Below, in pieces: positions 17,489-25,960 of a stretch of 64,000 bases of DNA. The stretch comes from Nonomuraea sp. NBC_00507 (GTDB lineage Bacteria > Actinomycetota > Actinomycetes > Streptosporangiales > Streptosporangiaceae). The stretch's first letter is position 1. Each line of letters starts with the position of its first letter. The notes under the pieces are model-generated. The model did no database searches. It was not told the DNA's origin and was given only the letters and a program-made list of their open reading frames with translations. A program made the position numbers and the translations under genes. The DNA lies in NCBI RefSeq assembly GCF_036013525.1, contig NZ_CP107853.1, forward strand, positions 7,068,001-7,132,000, read 5' to 3'.

Positions 17489-17576
17489 GGGCGGGGTAAT
17501 GCGGTGAACGCGCTTTAATGCCGCCGCAATCGCGCCGACCGTGATCATGTAACAACCCGTGCGGACACTGGGTGCC

Positions 17577-18428
17577 ATGAGCGATGCACCTCAGGTCATG
17601 AACCTACGTTCCGGACATGTCACCAAACAGGGCACCAAGCAAGGACGCTCGTGGCGGCGGGAGATCGCGGAGCTCGCCGCCCTGTTCCTCGCGGTGGGCC
17701 TGGCGCACCTGCTCGCGACGTTGCTCGGGCACGAGGACCCGGGGCCCGTCGTGCTGATCGGGCTCGGCGTGGCGTTGATCCTCGGAGCCGCGATCCACAA
17801 ACGGATCGGCCGCCGCCCCGCACGCAGGAGCGCCGCGCTCCCGGTGGCCGAGGGAGCCGGCTCGCCGATGGCGTTGTGGCGCGTCCGCATGCGGGTGGTG
17901 GAGCGCCCGGGACGGCTGGCGACGGTGGCCGGCGCGTTCGGCCGGCTGGGCTGCAACATCCTGGCGTTGCACATCGCGCCGACCGGCAGCAGCGCCATCA
18001 CGCCCGCCGGTTGTGACGCGCTCGACGAGTTCGTCATCGAGGCGCCCCGCGAGCTGGCGCTCGGCGTGCTCGCCCAGGCGCTGACCGACGCCGGCGGGCA
18101 CGACGTCGTCCTCGTGCCCGCCCAGGTCAAGGACCTCACCGACCCCGGCGTGCAGGCGCTGGTCCTGGCCCAGCGGGTCAGCGCCGACCCCGACCGGCTG
18201 CCCGAGGCGATGGCCGAGCTTTTGCGGGTCTCACAGGTCGAGTGGCGGCGGCCCGGTGACACCGTGGACGAGGGCGCCGAGCTCAACACCACGATGGTGA
18301 TCTCCGTCAACCCGGACCGGGCCCTGCTGATCAGACGGCCCGAACTGCCGTTCACCCCGACCGAGGCCGCCCGCGCAGCCGCCCTGACCGCAACCGCCCG
18401 CCAGGCCCGCTACACCCCCTCGCCCTGA
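17577..18428 (+). CDS. Membrane ACT-domain protein, 283 aa
   Basis: Seen: an N-terminal basic segment, two membrane helices (about residues 35-55 and 60-75: ALFLAVGLAHLLATLLG and VVLIGLGVALILGAAI), a basic loop, then an ACT-like fold starting at WRVRMRVVERPGRLATVAGAFGRLGCNILAL and a second, more degenerate ACT-like half. ACT domains bind amino acids and regulate attached enzymes, but no enzyme domain is present. It may be a membrane-tethered amino-acid sensor; this is inference. The start is the ATG at 17577; an in-frame GTG at 17559 is possible and neither has a strong SD. It stands alone. Confidence 0.7.
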   Translation: MSDAPQVMNLRSGHVTKQGTKQGRSWRREIAELAALFLAVGLAHLLATLLGHEDPGPVVLIGLGVALILGAAIHKRIGRRPARRSAALPVAEGAGSPMALWRVRMRVVERPGRLATVAGAFGRLGCNILALHIAPTGSSAITPAGCDALDEFVIEAPRELALGVLAQALTDAGGHDVVLVPAQVKDLTDPGVQALVLAQRVSADPDRLPEAMAELLRVSQVEWRRPGDTVDEGAELNTTMVISVNPDRALLIRRPELPFTPTEAARAAALTATARQARYTPSP

Positions 18429-18619
18429 CCCACCACCGCCCCACCCCACCCGGCCGTCTCGCGCCCGCCCGGCCCGCCTGCGTTCGGTCGGGCGGCTGTG
18501 CCGAAGTGGGGCGGTGTGCGCCGGGTATCGGGCTGGCCAACATCCCGGCGTGGACGCGTATGCCCGGCCGGGTCCAGGCCCGAGATGGCCCGTGGGGCTA
18601 TGAACGCGTGGGCAACTGG

Positions 18620-19612
18620 TCATCGTGAGTCGGTGAAGAAGGTCTGGAGGTGGCGGTTGACCGGTTCCGGGCAGTCCAGCTGAGGGGCGTGGCCACAGCC
18701 ATCCAAGATCACGAGCTGTTCGTTCGGGAGCAGCTCGGCGAAACGGTGGGCGCGCTCGACAGGCTGGACGGTGTCCTGCTTGCCCCACAGCACCAGGGTC
18801 GGGGTATTGGTGGCGGGGAGGGCGCGTTCGGTCTGCGCCCAGTCCAGGCGGCGTTCCAGCAGGTAGGTGGCGCGGATGTTGTCATGGAAGGTCATCGGCG
18901 CCCACCACTCGTCCAGCAGTTGCTCGGTGACGCGCTGCTTGTTGACCATCATGCCCTCGGACAGGCTGCGGACGGTGGACTTGCCGGTGGACAGCTTGAC
19001 GGCCAGCTCGCCGATGACGGGGATCTTCAGGGATTCCCACATCAAGGTCCCGGGCAGGTCCAGTCCGGTGGCGTCCAGCAGGGCGAGCTTGGTGACGCGG
19101 TCGGGATGGCGCTGGGCGAAAGCCAGGGCCCAGCCACCGCTCCAGGAGTTGCCCGCCAGGGCGGCCTGCCGTACCCGAAGGCTGTCCATGAACGCGCCGA
19201 CGGCAGCCACCATGGCATCCAGGTCGAAGGCGAAGCCGGAGTCCTTCAGCTGGGTGTAGCCCTGGCCGGGAAGGTCGACCACGTACACGGTGTGGTCGCG
19301 GGCCAGCACGTCGAGTTGATCCTTCCAGCCGATGACCGAGGTGCCGCCGGGCGAGAGCAGGATCACCGGTGTGCCGGATCCGGCTTGGATGTAGTGGAAG
19401 CGGGCGATCGGGGTGTCGGCGTAGCGTGAGCCGGCCTGGGCCAGGTACGGCGAGCGGAATGCGCGGCCGTCCTCGGCCGGCTGCCAGCCGTACGCGCCGA
19501 ACAGCAGTGCGGCGATCAGCAGCGCTAGCGCAGCCGCCGACCAGCGGCGCTAGCGCCGCTTGCGCGCCGGCTGGGCGGTGGCGCTCTGAGATGTGTTGTC
19601 CAGGCGAACCAT
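18620..19612 (-). pseudogene. Membrane-anchored alpha/beta hydrolase interrupted by an amber codon
   Basis: Read from the ATG at 19612, the first 20 codons (MVRLDNTSQSATAQPARKRR) are followed by TAG at 19552-19550. The same frame then continues as a signal anchor (ALALLIAALLFGAYGW) and a complete alpha/beta hydrolase: SPGGTSVIGW oxyanion region, VVDLPGQGYT, nucleophile elbow GNSWSGG, WGKQDTVQP and the histidine in DGCGHAPQL. No ATG, GTG or TTG occurs between the stop and the GTG at 19366, which would start inside the hydrolase fold. Changing TAG to TGG would restore a 330-residue protein. It is either a recent pseudogene, an amber readthrough gene or a sequence error. It lies 191 bases after the MFS exporter gene. 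Confidence 0.75.
19543..19560. repeat. 18-bp perfect palindrome containing the amber codon
   Basis: AGCGGCGCTAGCGCCGCT reads the same on both strands and contains the in-frame TAG of the hydrolase gene at its centre. A related 10-bp palindrome, GCGCTAGCGC, lies 11 bases away at 19522-19531. It could form a hairpin around the stop or be a protein-binding site; chance is possible in GC-rich coding DNA. Confidence 0.5.
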
Positions 19613-19803
19613 GGTGACCCCTTGGCTTGGTCGGGGAGGTGTGCATACGTCTGGACGGGCGGGTGCGAGCAACCGTGACAGCCGCGGCACGTGATCCGGC
19701 TCACACAGAGAGGCCAGACGCACCTTCCCCTCGGGAGGCTGGAAGGATCAGCTCGATGGACTGGCCCGCGACCAGTCCACCGCCAAGTCAGTGCCGCGGC
19801 GAG

Positions 19804-21357
19804 TCATCGTCGAGGGCCGCCCCTTCGACCTCGATACCGCGGCCGTCCTCGCCGCGACGACCCCGTGACGTGCACGGATTGCGTGGAACCGGGACCGCGT
19901 CCGACCGACTGGTCGCGCCCGGCTGACCGGTCGGCCGGGGCAGGTCGCGATCGGGGCAGTAGCCAGGCGGGGATGAGGGCGATGAGAGCGAAGCCGACCG
20001 TCCACCAGAAGGTTTCGCCGAACGCGCCTTCCAGCGCGGCGGGGGTGCCGTTGCCAGCGGTGACCCGTTGGAGGACGACGGCCAGGACAGCGGTGCCCAA
20101 CGAGCCGCCGACGCGCTGGACGACACTGGTCAGACCGGTGGCGCCGGGGATCTGGTCGGAACGCAGTCCGTGGTAGGCGCCGGCCATCATCGCCACGCCC
20201 GCCATGCCCAGTCCCATGCCCCGGACCAGCAGGGTGATGATCTGGAGCAGGTCGCCGGTGCCGGACAGGGCGAACGGGATCGTCGCCGCGACAGTGACGC
20301 CCAGCCCGACCAGGACCAGAGGGCGGGCGCCGATGTGGTCGGTGAGCCGCCCAGCGATCAGCAGCGACAGGGCGGTGCCCACCCCCTGGGGGGCGAGCAT
20401 GAGCCCGGTCTCGACGGTCGTCAGGTCGTGGACCTGCTGGTAGTACAGCGGTAGCAGGAACATCGGCCCGAAGATCGAGGCTCCGGACAGGAACGTCAGG
20501 GTCGCCACAAGCGCGTACGAGCGGTGGCGGAAGAGCCGAAGATCGAGAAGGGAGGCGGTTCCGGTCCGCAGGGCGTGCCAGGCGAACGCCGCGACCAGGC
20601 TCACCCCGGCCACAAGGCTGATGATCGCCACGGTGCTGCCGAGGCCCCGGCCTTCCGCACCGTCCTCACCGCCGATCTGCGCGAGTCCGTACACCAGTGC
20701 GGCCAGGCCGGGTGACAGCAGGACGAGGCCCAGGACGTCCAGCGGCGGCCGGCCGTCCGGCCGGCCGGAGGGCATCGCGCGCCAGGCGAGCAGCAAGGCC
20801 AGACCGACCACCGGCACGTTGACGAAGAACACCCAGCGCCAGCCCGCACCGTCGATGAGCACGCCGCCCAGGATCGGCCCGATGATCGGTGCGAGCTGGC
20901 CCGGGATCGCCACCAGCGCCATGACCCGCCCGAACCGCGACGGCCCGGCGGCCTGAGCCAGGATCGTCTGCGCCAGCGGCAGGATCGTGCCGCCCGCCAG
21001 TCCCTGCATCACCCGAAAGGCGATCAGGCTCTCGATCGACCAGGCCAGGCCGCACAGCACCGATGCGACGACGAAGACCGACAGCGCCGACATCCACATC
21101 GCCTTCGCGCCGAAGCGCTGCACCGACCAGCCGGTGAGCGGGATCGCCATCGCCATGGCCAGCAGGTAGGCCGTGGCCACCCACTGCACCGTCGCCAGGG
21201 GCGCGTCGAACCGCCGCCCGAGTCCGTCGATGGCGACGCTGAGGATCGTGGTGTCCAGCAACGACGCCAGCGCGCCCACCACCACGACGCCGGCGAGCCT
21301 GAGCAGGGCGGGATCCAAGCGTGCGGGCCGGGCCGCCCGATTCGCCTCCGGGGTCAC
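19804..21357 (-). CDS. DHA2-family (EmrB/QacA-type) drug exporter, 517 aa
   Basis: An MFS antiporter, probably 14 membrane helices. Seen: SLLDTTILSVAIDGLGRRF in helix 1 (motif D1 region), WVATAYLLAMAMAIPLTGW, and the motif-C-like ALVAIPGQLAPIIGPILGGVLI, all family marks. It would export a toxic small molecule, perhaps a substrate or product of the monooxygenases encoded upstream. The GTG start at 21357 overlaps the FAD-monooxygenase stop as GTGA, so it is co-translated. The last 45 residues after WLLPRSRP are Arg/Gly-rich and unlike a normal tail; opposite them runs a good-codon plus-strand frame without a start, suggesting a rearranged 3' end. Confidence 0.88.
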   Translation of the reverse strand: MTPEANRAARPARLDPALLRLAGVVVVGALASLLDTTILSVAIDGLGRRFDAPLATVQWVATAYLLAMAMAIPLTGWSVQRFGAKAMWMSALSVFVVASVLCGLAWSIESLIAFRVMQGLAGGTILPLAQTILAQAAGPSRFGRVMALVAIPGQLAPIIGPILGGVLIDGAGWRWVFFVNVPVVGLALLLAWRAMPSGRPDGRPPLDVLGLVLLSPGLAALVYGLAQIGGEDGAEGRGLGSTVAIISLVAGVSLVAAFAWHALRTGTASLLDLRLFRHRSYALVATLTFLSGASIFGPMFLLPLYYQQVHDLTTVETGLMLAPQGVGTALSLLIAGRLTDHIGARPLVLVGLGVTVAATIPFALSGTGDLLQIITLLVRGMGLGMAGVAMMAGAYHGLRSDQIPGATGLTSVVQRVGGSLGTAVLAVVLQRVTAGNGTPAALEGAFGETFWWTVGFALIALIPAWLLPRSRPAPADRSAGRDQSVGRGPGSTQSVHVTGSSRRGRPRYRGRRGGPRR

Positions 21358-22571
21358 CGTCTCTGCTCCGGACGCCGCGCGTACGCTGGGGCGTGCTCGG
21401 GCCGGGGACCGAACGCGAGCAGCTTCGAGGGAATCTTCTTGAACGATGGGAAGTACCTGGCCAGGAAGACCAGCGGGCGCGGCGGCCTGGCGCCCTTGCC
21501 GGAGAAGGCGGGCACGAACATCGCGCGATGCAGCACCTGCTGGTAGCGCTGAACGAGCACAGTCGGCCACCAGCGACGCTTTTGCACCTTGGCCAGGTCA
21601 GCGGTGGAGAGCCGCCCAGCGCGCAGCGCTTCGATCAGAATCGTCGCGGCGGCGACCGCGTCCTGCACGGCGAGATTGATGCCCATACCGCCGGCTGGTG
21701 ACATGGCGTGAGCGGCGTCACCGATGAGCAGCACACCCTCGGCATACCAGCGCTCCAGCCGGTTCAGCTTCACGTCGAGCAGATGCAGGTCGTCCATGCT
21801 CCGAAGGTGGTCCACTCGGTCGGCGAACTGCGGCAGCAGCCCGGCGATCCGCTCGCGGAAGCGTTCCACTCCCTCGGCCCGAAGCTGCGGGTCGGCGCCC
21901 TTCCTGGTGAAGTAGGCGATCTGGTAGTAGTCCTCCCGGGTGAAGCAGAGCGCGATCTGGTCACCTTTGAACTGTCCGTTGAGCCGCGCGATCTCGTCGC
22001 GTTCCTCCGGATGGCGGGGCAGCCGGAACCACCAGGTGTCGAAGGGCACCGGGAACTCGCGGGCCGCCATTCCCAGCTCATGGCGGATGGTCGAGTGCCG
22101 CCCGTCGCAGGCCACCGTCAAGTCGGCACGCAGCTCCAGATCACCGCAGCGCACACCGACGACCTTGCCGCCCTCCCTGAGCAGCCCGGTTACCGCCGTG
22201 TTCATCAGCAGGGTGAAAGACGGCTCTCGTGCGGCCTCCTCGGCCAGGAAGTTCAGCAGGTCCCACTGGGGCATCATCGCGACGTAGTTGTACGGCTCCG
22301 GCAGTCCGGCGATGTCGCTCAGTGCGATCCTGCTCCCGTCGGGCAGCGGGGCCTCCAGTTCTCCGAGGCGGCTCTGCGGCAGCCGGCGGAACTTCGCGCC
22401 CAGCCCGAGCTCGTCCATCAGCCGGATCGTCGAGGCGTGCACGGTGTCGCCGCGGAAGTCACGCAGGAAGTCGCCGTGTTTCTCCAGCACGGTCACCTCG
22501 ATGCCGCCCCTGGCCAGCAGGAGCCCCAGCATCATTCCGGCCGGACCGCCGCCGGCGATGACAACGCTCAT
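21354..22571 (-). CDS. FAD-dependent aromatic monooxygenase, tandem copy 1, 405 aa
   Basis: A group A flavoprotein monooxygenase (PHBH-like). Seen: N-terminal GxGxxG FAD site in VVIAGGGPAGMMLGLLLARGG, the conserved RGDTVHAST, the DG motif CDGRHSTIRHELG and the GD motif LLIGDAAHAMSPAGG with GINLAVQDA. It inserts one oxygen from O2 using NAD(P)H and FAD; the substrate is unknown, probably an aromatic or polyketide ring. It closely resembles the next gene and overlaps it by 4 bases (ATGA); it also overlaps the exporter gene downstream. The start ATG at 22571 is fixed by the alignment with its twin, both beginning MSVVIAGGGPAG. Confidence 0.93.
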   Translation of the reverse strand: MSVVIAGGGPAGMMLGLLLARGGIEVTVLEKHGDFLRDFRGDTVHASTIRLMDELGLGAKFRRLPQSRLGELEAPLPDGSRIALSDIAGLPEPYNYVAMMPQWDLLNFLAEEAAREPSFTLLMNTAVTGLLREGGKVVGVRCGDLELRADLTVACDGRHSTIRHELGMAAREFPVPFDTWWFRLPRHPEERDEIARLNGQFKGDQIALCFTREDYYQIAYFTRKGADPQLRAEGVERFRERIAGLLPQFADRVDHLRSMDDLHLLDVKLNRLERWYAEGVLLIGDAAHAMSPAGGMGINLAVQDAVAAATILIEALRAGRLSTADLAKVQKRRWWPTVLVQRYQQVLHRAMFVPAFSGKGARPPRPLVFLARYFPSFKKIPSKLLAFGPRPEHAPAYARRPEQRR

Positions 22572-23752
22572 CTCGGGATCTCCTGGATGTGCTCGGGTCG
22601 GAAGCCGAAGGCGAGGAACCGCCCGGCCAGGTAGCGGGGGATGGCGGTGCGCTGGATCAGGAAGCGGGCCAGGGCGGGCAGCCGGCCGTCCTGGCGCTTG
22701 TCGTCGAAGGCCTGGCGCTGCAGGACTCCCTGCACCCGCTGGGTGAGGACGGTGGGCCACTCGCGGCGGTGCTCGACCGCGGCGAGGTGGGCGTCGTCGA
22801 GCGTGCCGTCCAGAAGCGGGCGGATGAGGATGTTGGCGGCAGCGATGGCGTCCTGGACCGCCAGGTTGATGCCCACCCCGCCGACCGGTGACATGGCGTG
22901 CGCGGCGTCGCCGATACACAACAGCCCGGGCTGGTGCCAGGTGTGCAGGCGGTTGACCCGCACCTCCAGGAAGCCCATCGCCTCGAAGGAGGCCAGTTCG
23001 CCGGTGCGGTCGGCGAACATCGGGGCCACCTCGGCCACGTCCCTGCGGAAGGCCTCGATGCCCTTGGCCTTCCAGGTGTCGAAGCCGCCCTTGCCGATGA
23101 GGTAGCCGCACTGCCAGAACTCGCCGCGGTCGATCGCGACCATGCCGCGGCCCCGGGCGAGCTGGAAGAGCAGGTTCTCCCGGTCACCGGCGTGTCTGGT
23201 CAGGCGGAACCAGATCACGTCGATGGGTGCGCCGAGCTCGTGCACCCGTATTCCGGCCGCCTGCCGTATCGCCGAATTGCGGCCGTCGGCGCCGACGACC
23301 AGATCCGCGTGGAACTCGCGCCCGTCGTCGCAACGGACCCCCACGACCTTGCCGACGCGGCGGATGACGTCGCGCACCGGGGTGCTCATGTGCAGGGTGA
23401 AATTCGGATATCGCAGGGCCTCCTCGGCGAGCAGATTGAGGAAGTCCCACTGCGGCACGAAGGCGATGTACGGAAATTTCACCTTCATCCCGGCGAACGC
23501 CTCGATGGGCGTCAGCCCGCCGTCGAGGGGCACGTTGAGCTTGGTGACCTTGCGATGGTCGAGCTGGTGGAAGCGCTCCGAAAGGCCCAGTTGGTCGAGC
23601 GCCTCGAGGGTGGAGGGATGCACGGTGTCGCCGCGGAAGTCGCGCAGGAAGTCCTTGTGCTTTTCGAGCACGGTGACCTCGATCCCGGCACGGGCCAGCA
23701 GCAGGCCGAGCATCATCCCAGCCGGACCTCCTCCGGCGATCACCACGCTCAT
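22568..23752 (-). CDS. FAD-dependent aromatic monooxygenase, tandem copy 2, 394 aa
   Basis: A paralogue of the preceding enzyme: MSVVIAGGGPAGMMLGLLLA FAD site, RGDTVHPSTLEALDQLGL, ADGRNSAIRQAAG (DG motif) and LCIGDAAHAMSPVGG with GINLAVQDA (GD motif). Motifs are intact, so both copies should be active. The two copies share the N-terminal 45 residues almost entirely and diverge in the substrate-binding middle, as expected after duplication and specialisation for successive or different hydroxylations. The start ATG at 23752 overlaps the CMD-family stop (ATGA). Confidence 0.93.
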   Translation of the reverse strand: MSVVIAGGGPAGMMLGLLLARAGIEVTVLEKHKDFLRDFRGDTVHPSTLEALDQLGLSERFHQLDHRKVTKLNVPLDGGLTPIEAFAGMKVKFPYIAFVPQWDFLNLLAEEALRYPNFTLHMSTPVRDVIRRVGKVVGVRCDDGREFHADLVVGADGRNSAIRQAAGIRVHELGAPIDVIWFRLTRHAGDRENLLFQLARGRGMVAIDRGEFWQCGYLIGKGGFDTWKAKGIEAFRRDVAEVAPMFADRTGELASFEAMGFLEVRVNRLHTWHQPGLLCIGDAAHAMSPVGGVGINLAVQDAIAAANILIRPLLDGTLDDAHLAAVEHRREWPTVLTQRVQGVLQRQAFDDKRQDGRLPALARFLIQRTAIPRYLAGRFLAFGFRPEHIQEIPR

Positions 23753-24414
23753 GCGCCCTGCCTCGGCTGCGGGAGCAGCGCCTGCGCGGCGGCCCAGACT
23801 CGCGGCATGCCGAACTCGGCCACACCACGGAGCAGATCGCGCAGGGTCTCGTCGGTGGCCCCGGCCGACCTGGCCAGCTCGGCGTGCAGGCGCAGGGATT
23901 CGCCGAGCGTCTGGTAGAAGACGTCCACGACCAGGCAGGCGAGCGCGCGCTCGCGGACGCTGAGGTACGGGCGGGCCCAGCGCTGGGCGAACTGGTCCTC
24001 GGTGAAGGCGGCCAGGCCCGAGTCCACGTCCTCCAGGGCGCGTACGGCTCGCGCGAGCGGTCCGGTCAGCGGTGTGGGTTCGACGGGCTTGTCGTCCTGG
24101 GCCTGGGGTAGTCCGAGCTCGGTCAGGCGTTGGAGGGCGGTGACCACGATCGGGTAGCCCACGTAGGGCGCCAGGTGCCGGTAGAGCTCGCGGATCGCCT
24201 CGGAGTCGACCCCCTGGGCCAGGGCCATCTGAAGGTGCATGGCGAGGGGCAGGTCGAGGTGGGGGTGGCACAGGTCGGCGGTCAGGCAGATGAAGGCCTT
24301 CTCCCGCGTGGTCAGGTGGGGGAGGCCCCACAGGTTGTGGCCCGCGCCGACCGCGCACTGGGCGAAGACAGGGTCGAGCGCGGTCAGGGCCTCGGCTCCG
24401 GCGAGCTGGGTCAT
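23749..24414 (-). CDS. Carboxymuconolactone decarboxylase (CMD)-family protein, 221 aa
   Basis: Two CMD-like helical repeats: residues 35-100 (TTREKAFICLTADLCHP, HLQMALAQGVDSEAIRELY) and 140-210 (SVRERALACLVVDV, HAELARSAGATDETLRDLL). The AhpD-type CxxC redox pair is absent, so it is closer to gamma-carboxymuconolactone decarboxylase than to AhpD peroxidase partners. The real substrate is unknown; next to two aromatic monooxygenases, a ring-derived acid or lactone is plausible. Start ATG at 24414. It begins 13 bases after the SDR stop and overlaps the monooxygenase downstream. Confidence 0.82.
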   Translation of the reverse strand: MTQLAGAEALTALDPVFAQCAVGAGHNLWGLPHLTTREKAFICLTADLCHPHLDLPLAMHLQMALAQGVDSEAIRELYRHLAPYVGYPIVVTALQRLTELGLPQAQDDKPVEPTPLTGPLARAVRALEDVDSGLAAFTEDQFAQRWARPYLSVRERALACLVVDVFYQTLGESLRLHAELARSAGATDETLRDLLRGVAEFGMPRVWAAAQALLPQPRQGA

Positions 24415-24427
24415 GGGGGTGCTCCGT

Positions 24428-25246
24428 TCAGGACAGTCCGAGCGCGCGCAGGCGCAGGCGGTCGAGGGTGTATTGGGGGACGATGCGGCCGAGCGTGCTC
24501 ATCAGGCGTGACTTCTTGCCGACCGGGTAGCGGGAGCGGGGCTTGCGGGCGGCCAGGGCGTGCAGGACCGCCTGGGCGACCACGTCGGGGCTGGAGCCGG
24601 AACGCTCCTCCTCGAGCCCGGCTGTGGTCATGGTGCGGTAGGCGGTGCCGTACAGGCGCCTGCCCTCCTCACCGAGGGAGGCCAGGCGCGGTTCGACCTC
24701 GTCCTCCAGCTTGTCGACCGCGTCGGTGTGGATGGAGCCGGGTTCGATGAGGACTGCCGCCACGCCGTACGGCTTGAGCTCCATGCGCAGGGCGTCGTTC
24801 AGCGAGCGGATGGCGTGCTTGGAGGAGCACAGCGGCCCGCCGAAGGGCAACGTGATCCAGCTGCCCACCGAGCCGACCGTGATCACCCGCCCGCGTGAGG
24901 CCCGCAGCTTCGGCAGCATCGCCTGGGTGACCGCCACCTGGCCGAACACGTTGACCTCGTACTGCCAGCGCAACGCGTCCAGCGGGACGAACTCCACGGG
25001 CCCGGTGACGCCGATGCCGGCGTTGTTGACCAGGGCATCCAGGTGGCCCAGGCGCTCGGCGGCCGCGGCGATCTGGCGGGCGTCGGTCACGTCGAGAATG
25101 ATCGGGGTGACGGTGGGGCCGAGCGCGGCGCCGTCGGCCTCCTTGCGAACTCCGGCGTGGACGTTGAAGCCCTCGCGGGCCAGCAGCAGCGCGGTGGCGC
25201 GCCCGATTCCGGTGGAGGCGCCGGTCACCAGGACGGTCTTCGACAT
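24428..25246 (-). CDS. Short-chain dehydrogenase/reductase lacking the catalytic tyrosine, 272 aa
   Basis: A classical SDR fold: TGASTGIG cofactor loop at residues 8-15, NNAGIG strand-4 motif, the serine in GSVGSW, and the active-site helix. The usual Y-x-x-x-K reads L-C-S-S-K (PLCSSKHA), so the general-acid tyrosine is replaced by leucine while lysine and serine remain. It could be a non-catalytic or altered-chemistry member. A frame error cannot explain it, since the flanking sequence aligns with no gap. The ATG at 25246 is chosen over an upstream in-frame start because AGGGAG lies 7 bases before and the SDR motif begins immediately. Confidence 0.85.
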   Translation of the reverse strand: MSKTVLVTGASTGIGRATALLLAREGFNVHAGVRKEADGAALGPTVTPIILDVTDARQIAAAAERLGHLDALVNNAGIGVTGPVEFVPLDALRWQYEVNVFGQVAVTQAMLPKLRASRGRVITVGSVGSWITLPFGGPLCSSKHAIRSLNDALRMELKPYGVAAVLIEPGSIHTDAVDKLEDEVEPRLASLGEEGRRLYGTAYRTMTTAGLEEERSGSSPDVVAQAVLHALAARKPRSRYPVGKKSRLMSTLGRIVPQYTLDRLRLRALGLS

Positions 25247-25278
25247 GAAGGGCTCCCTAGGATTGTTGACATGTGGGC

Positions 25279-25743
25279 TCAGTAATAGGCACGCATCAGC
25301 TCGGTCGCCCACTCCGGCTGCACCGTCTCGCCCTGCGGGCCGAACTCGGTCATGTAGGGCTTGATGTCCAAGACCGGGCTGCCGTCGATGGCGTCCAGGC
25401 CGCGGACATGGATGTCCAGGCCGTCCACGGCAAGCAGTCGGCAGCGGGAGACGCCCAGCAGGTTCGGGCGGTTCTTGCCCCGCTGAGCGAAGATGCCGAC
25501 CTTGGGCCAGTCCAGGTTGCCCCGAGGGTGACGGGCGGAGGTGTTGATCGAGGACGGGTCCACGAGATGGAACTGGAACACCACCTCCAGGTGCGAGAAG
25601 GCGTCCAGGCCGGCGAGCGCCTCCGGCGCGAAACGGGTCCCGTCGAGGCGGATCAGCGCCTTCTCGGTATTCCAGTCGTCGTCGAGCGCCTCAGCGCGTC
25701 CACCGACGACCGTTCCCACTGGCTGCACGACGATTCGTTCCAT
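25279..25743 (-). CDS. trmO: TrmO/TsaA-family tRNA methyltransferase, 154 aa
   Basis: TrmO enzymes N6-methylate t6A37 of tRNA-Thr, using S-adenosylmethionine bound by a beta-barrel. Seen: VQPVGTV at the N-terminus, LRY-like region replaced by IRLDGTRF, LDAFSHLEVVFQFH, STSARHP-type motif as INTSARHPRGN, VGIFAQRGKNRPNLLGVSRCRLL (core signature) and LDAIDGSPVLDIKPYM at the C-terminus. It is at the short end for the family and lacks the C-terminal extension of E. coli TrmO. It lies 32 bases upstream of the SDR start and may share the transcript, though no metabolic link is obvious. Confidence 0.85.
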   Translation of the reverse strand: MERIVVQPVGTVVGGRAEALDDDWNTEKALIRLDGTRFAPEALAGLDAFSHLEVVFQFHLVDPSSINTSARHPRGNLDWPKVGIFAQRGKNRPNLLGVSRCRLLAVDGLDIHVRGLDAIDGSPVLDIKPYMTEFGPQGETVQPEWATELMRAYY

Positions 25744-25960
25744 GTTGTCTTCCGTAGTCGAGTCAAGGTCATCGAGTGCCTTCTTCCCGGAGGCCGACGG
25801 CCGGCAGCAGCATCAGCGTCCGCCGAGCCGGGCCGACGCCCGCTGCATCACCGCGACGAGCAACTCGCGTCTTCTCTGCATGGCACGCAGCAGGTCCACC
25901 GGCACCGATCCACCACGCAAGAGGGCGCCGGACAGGATGTTGGACGGTCCGGCCGTGTCG

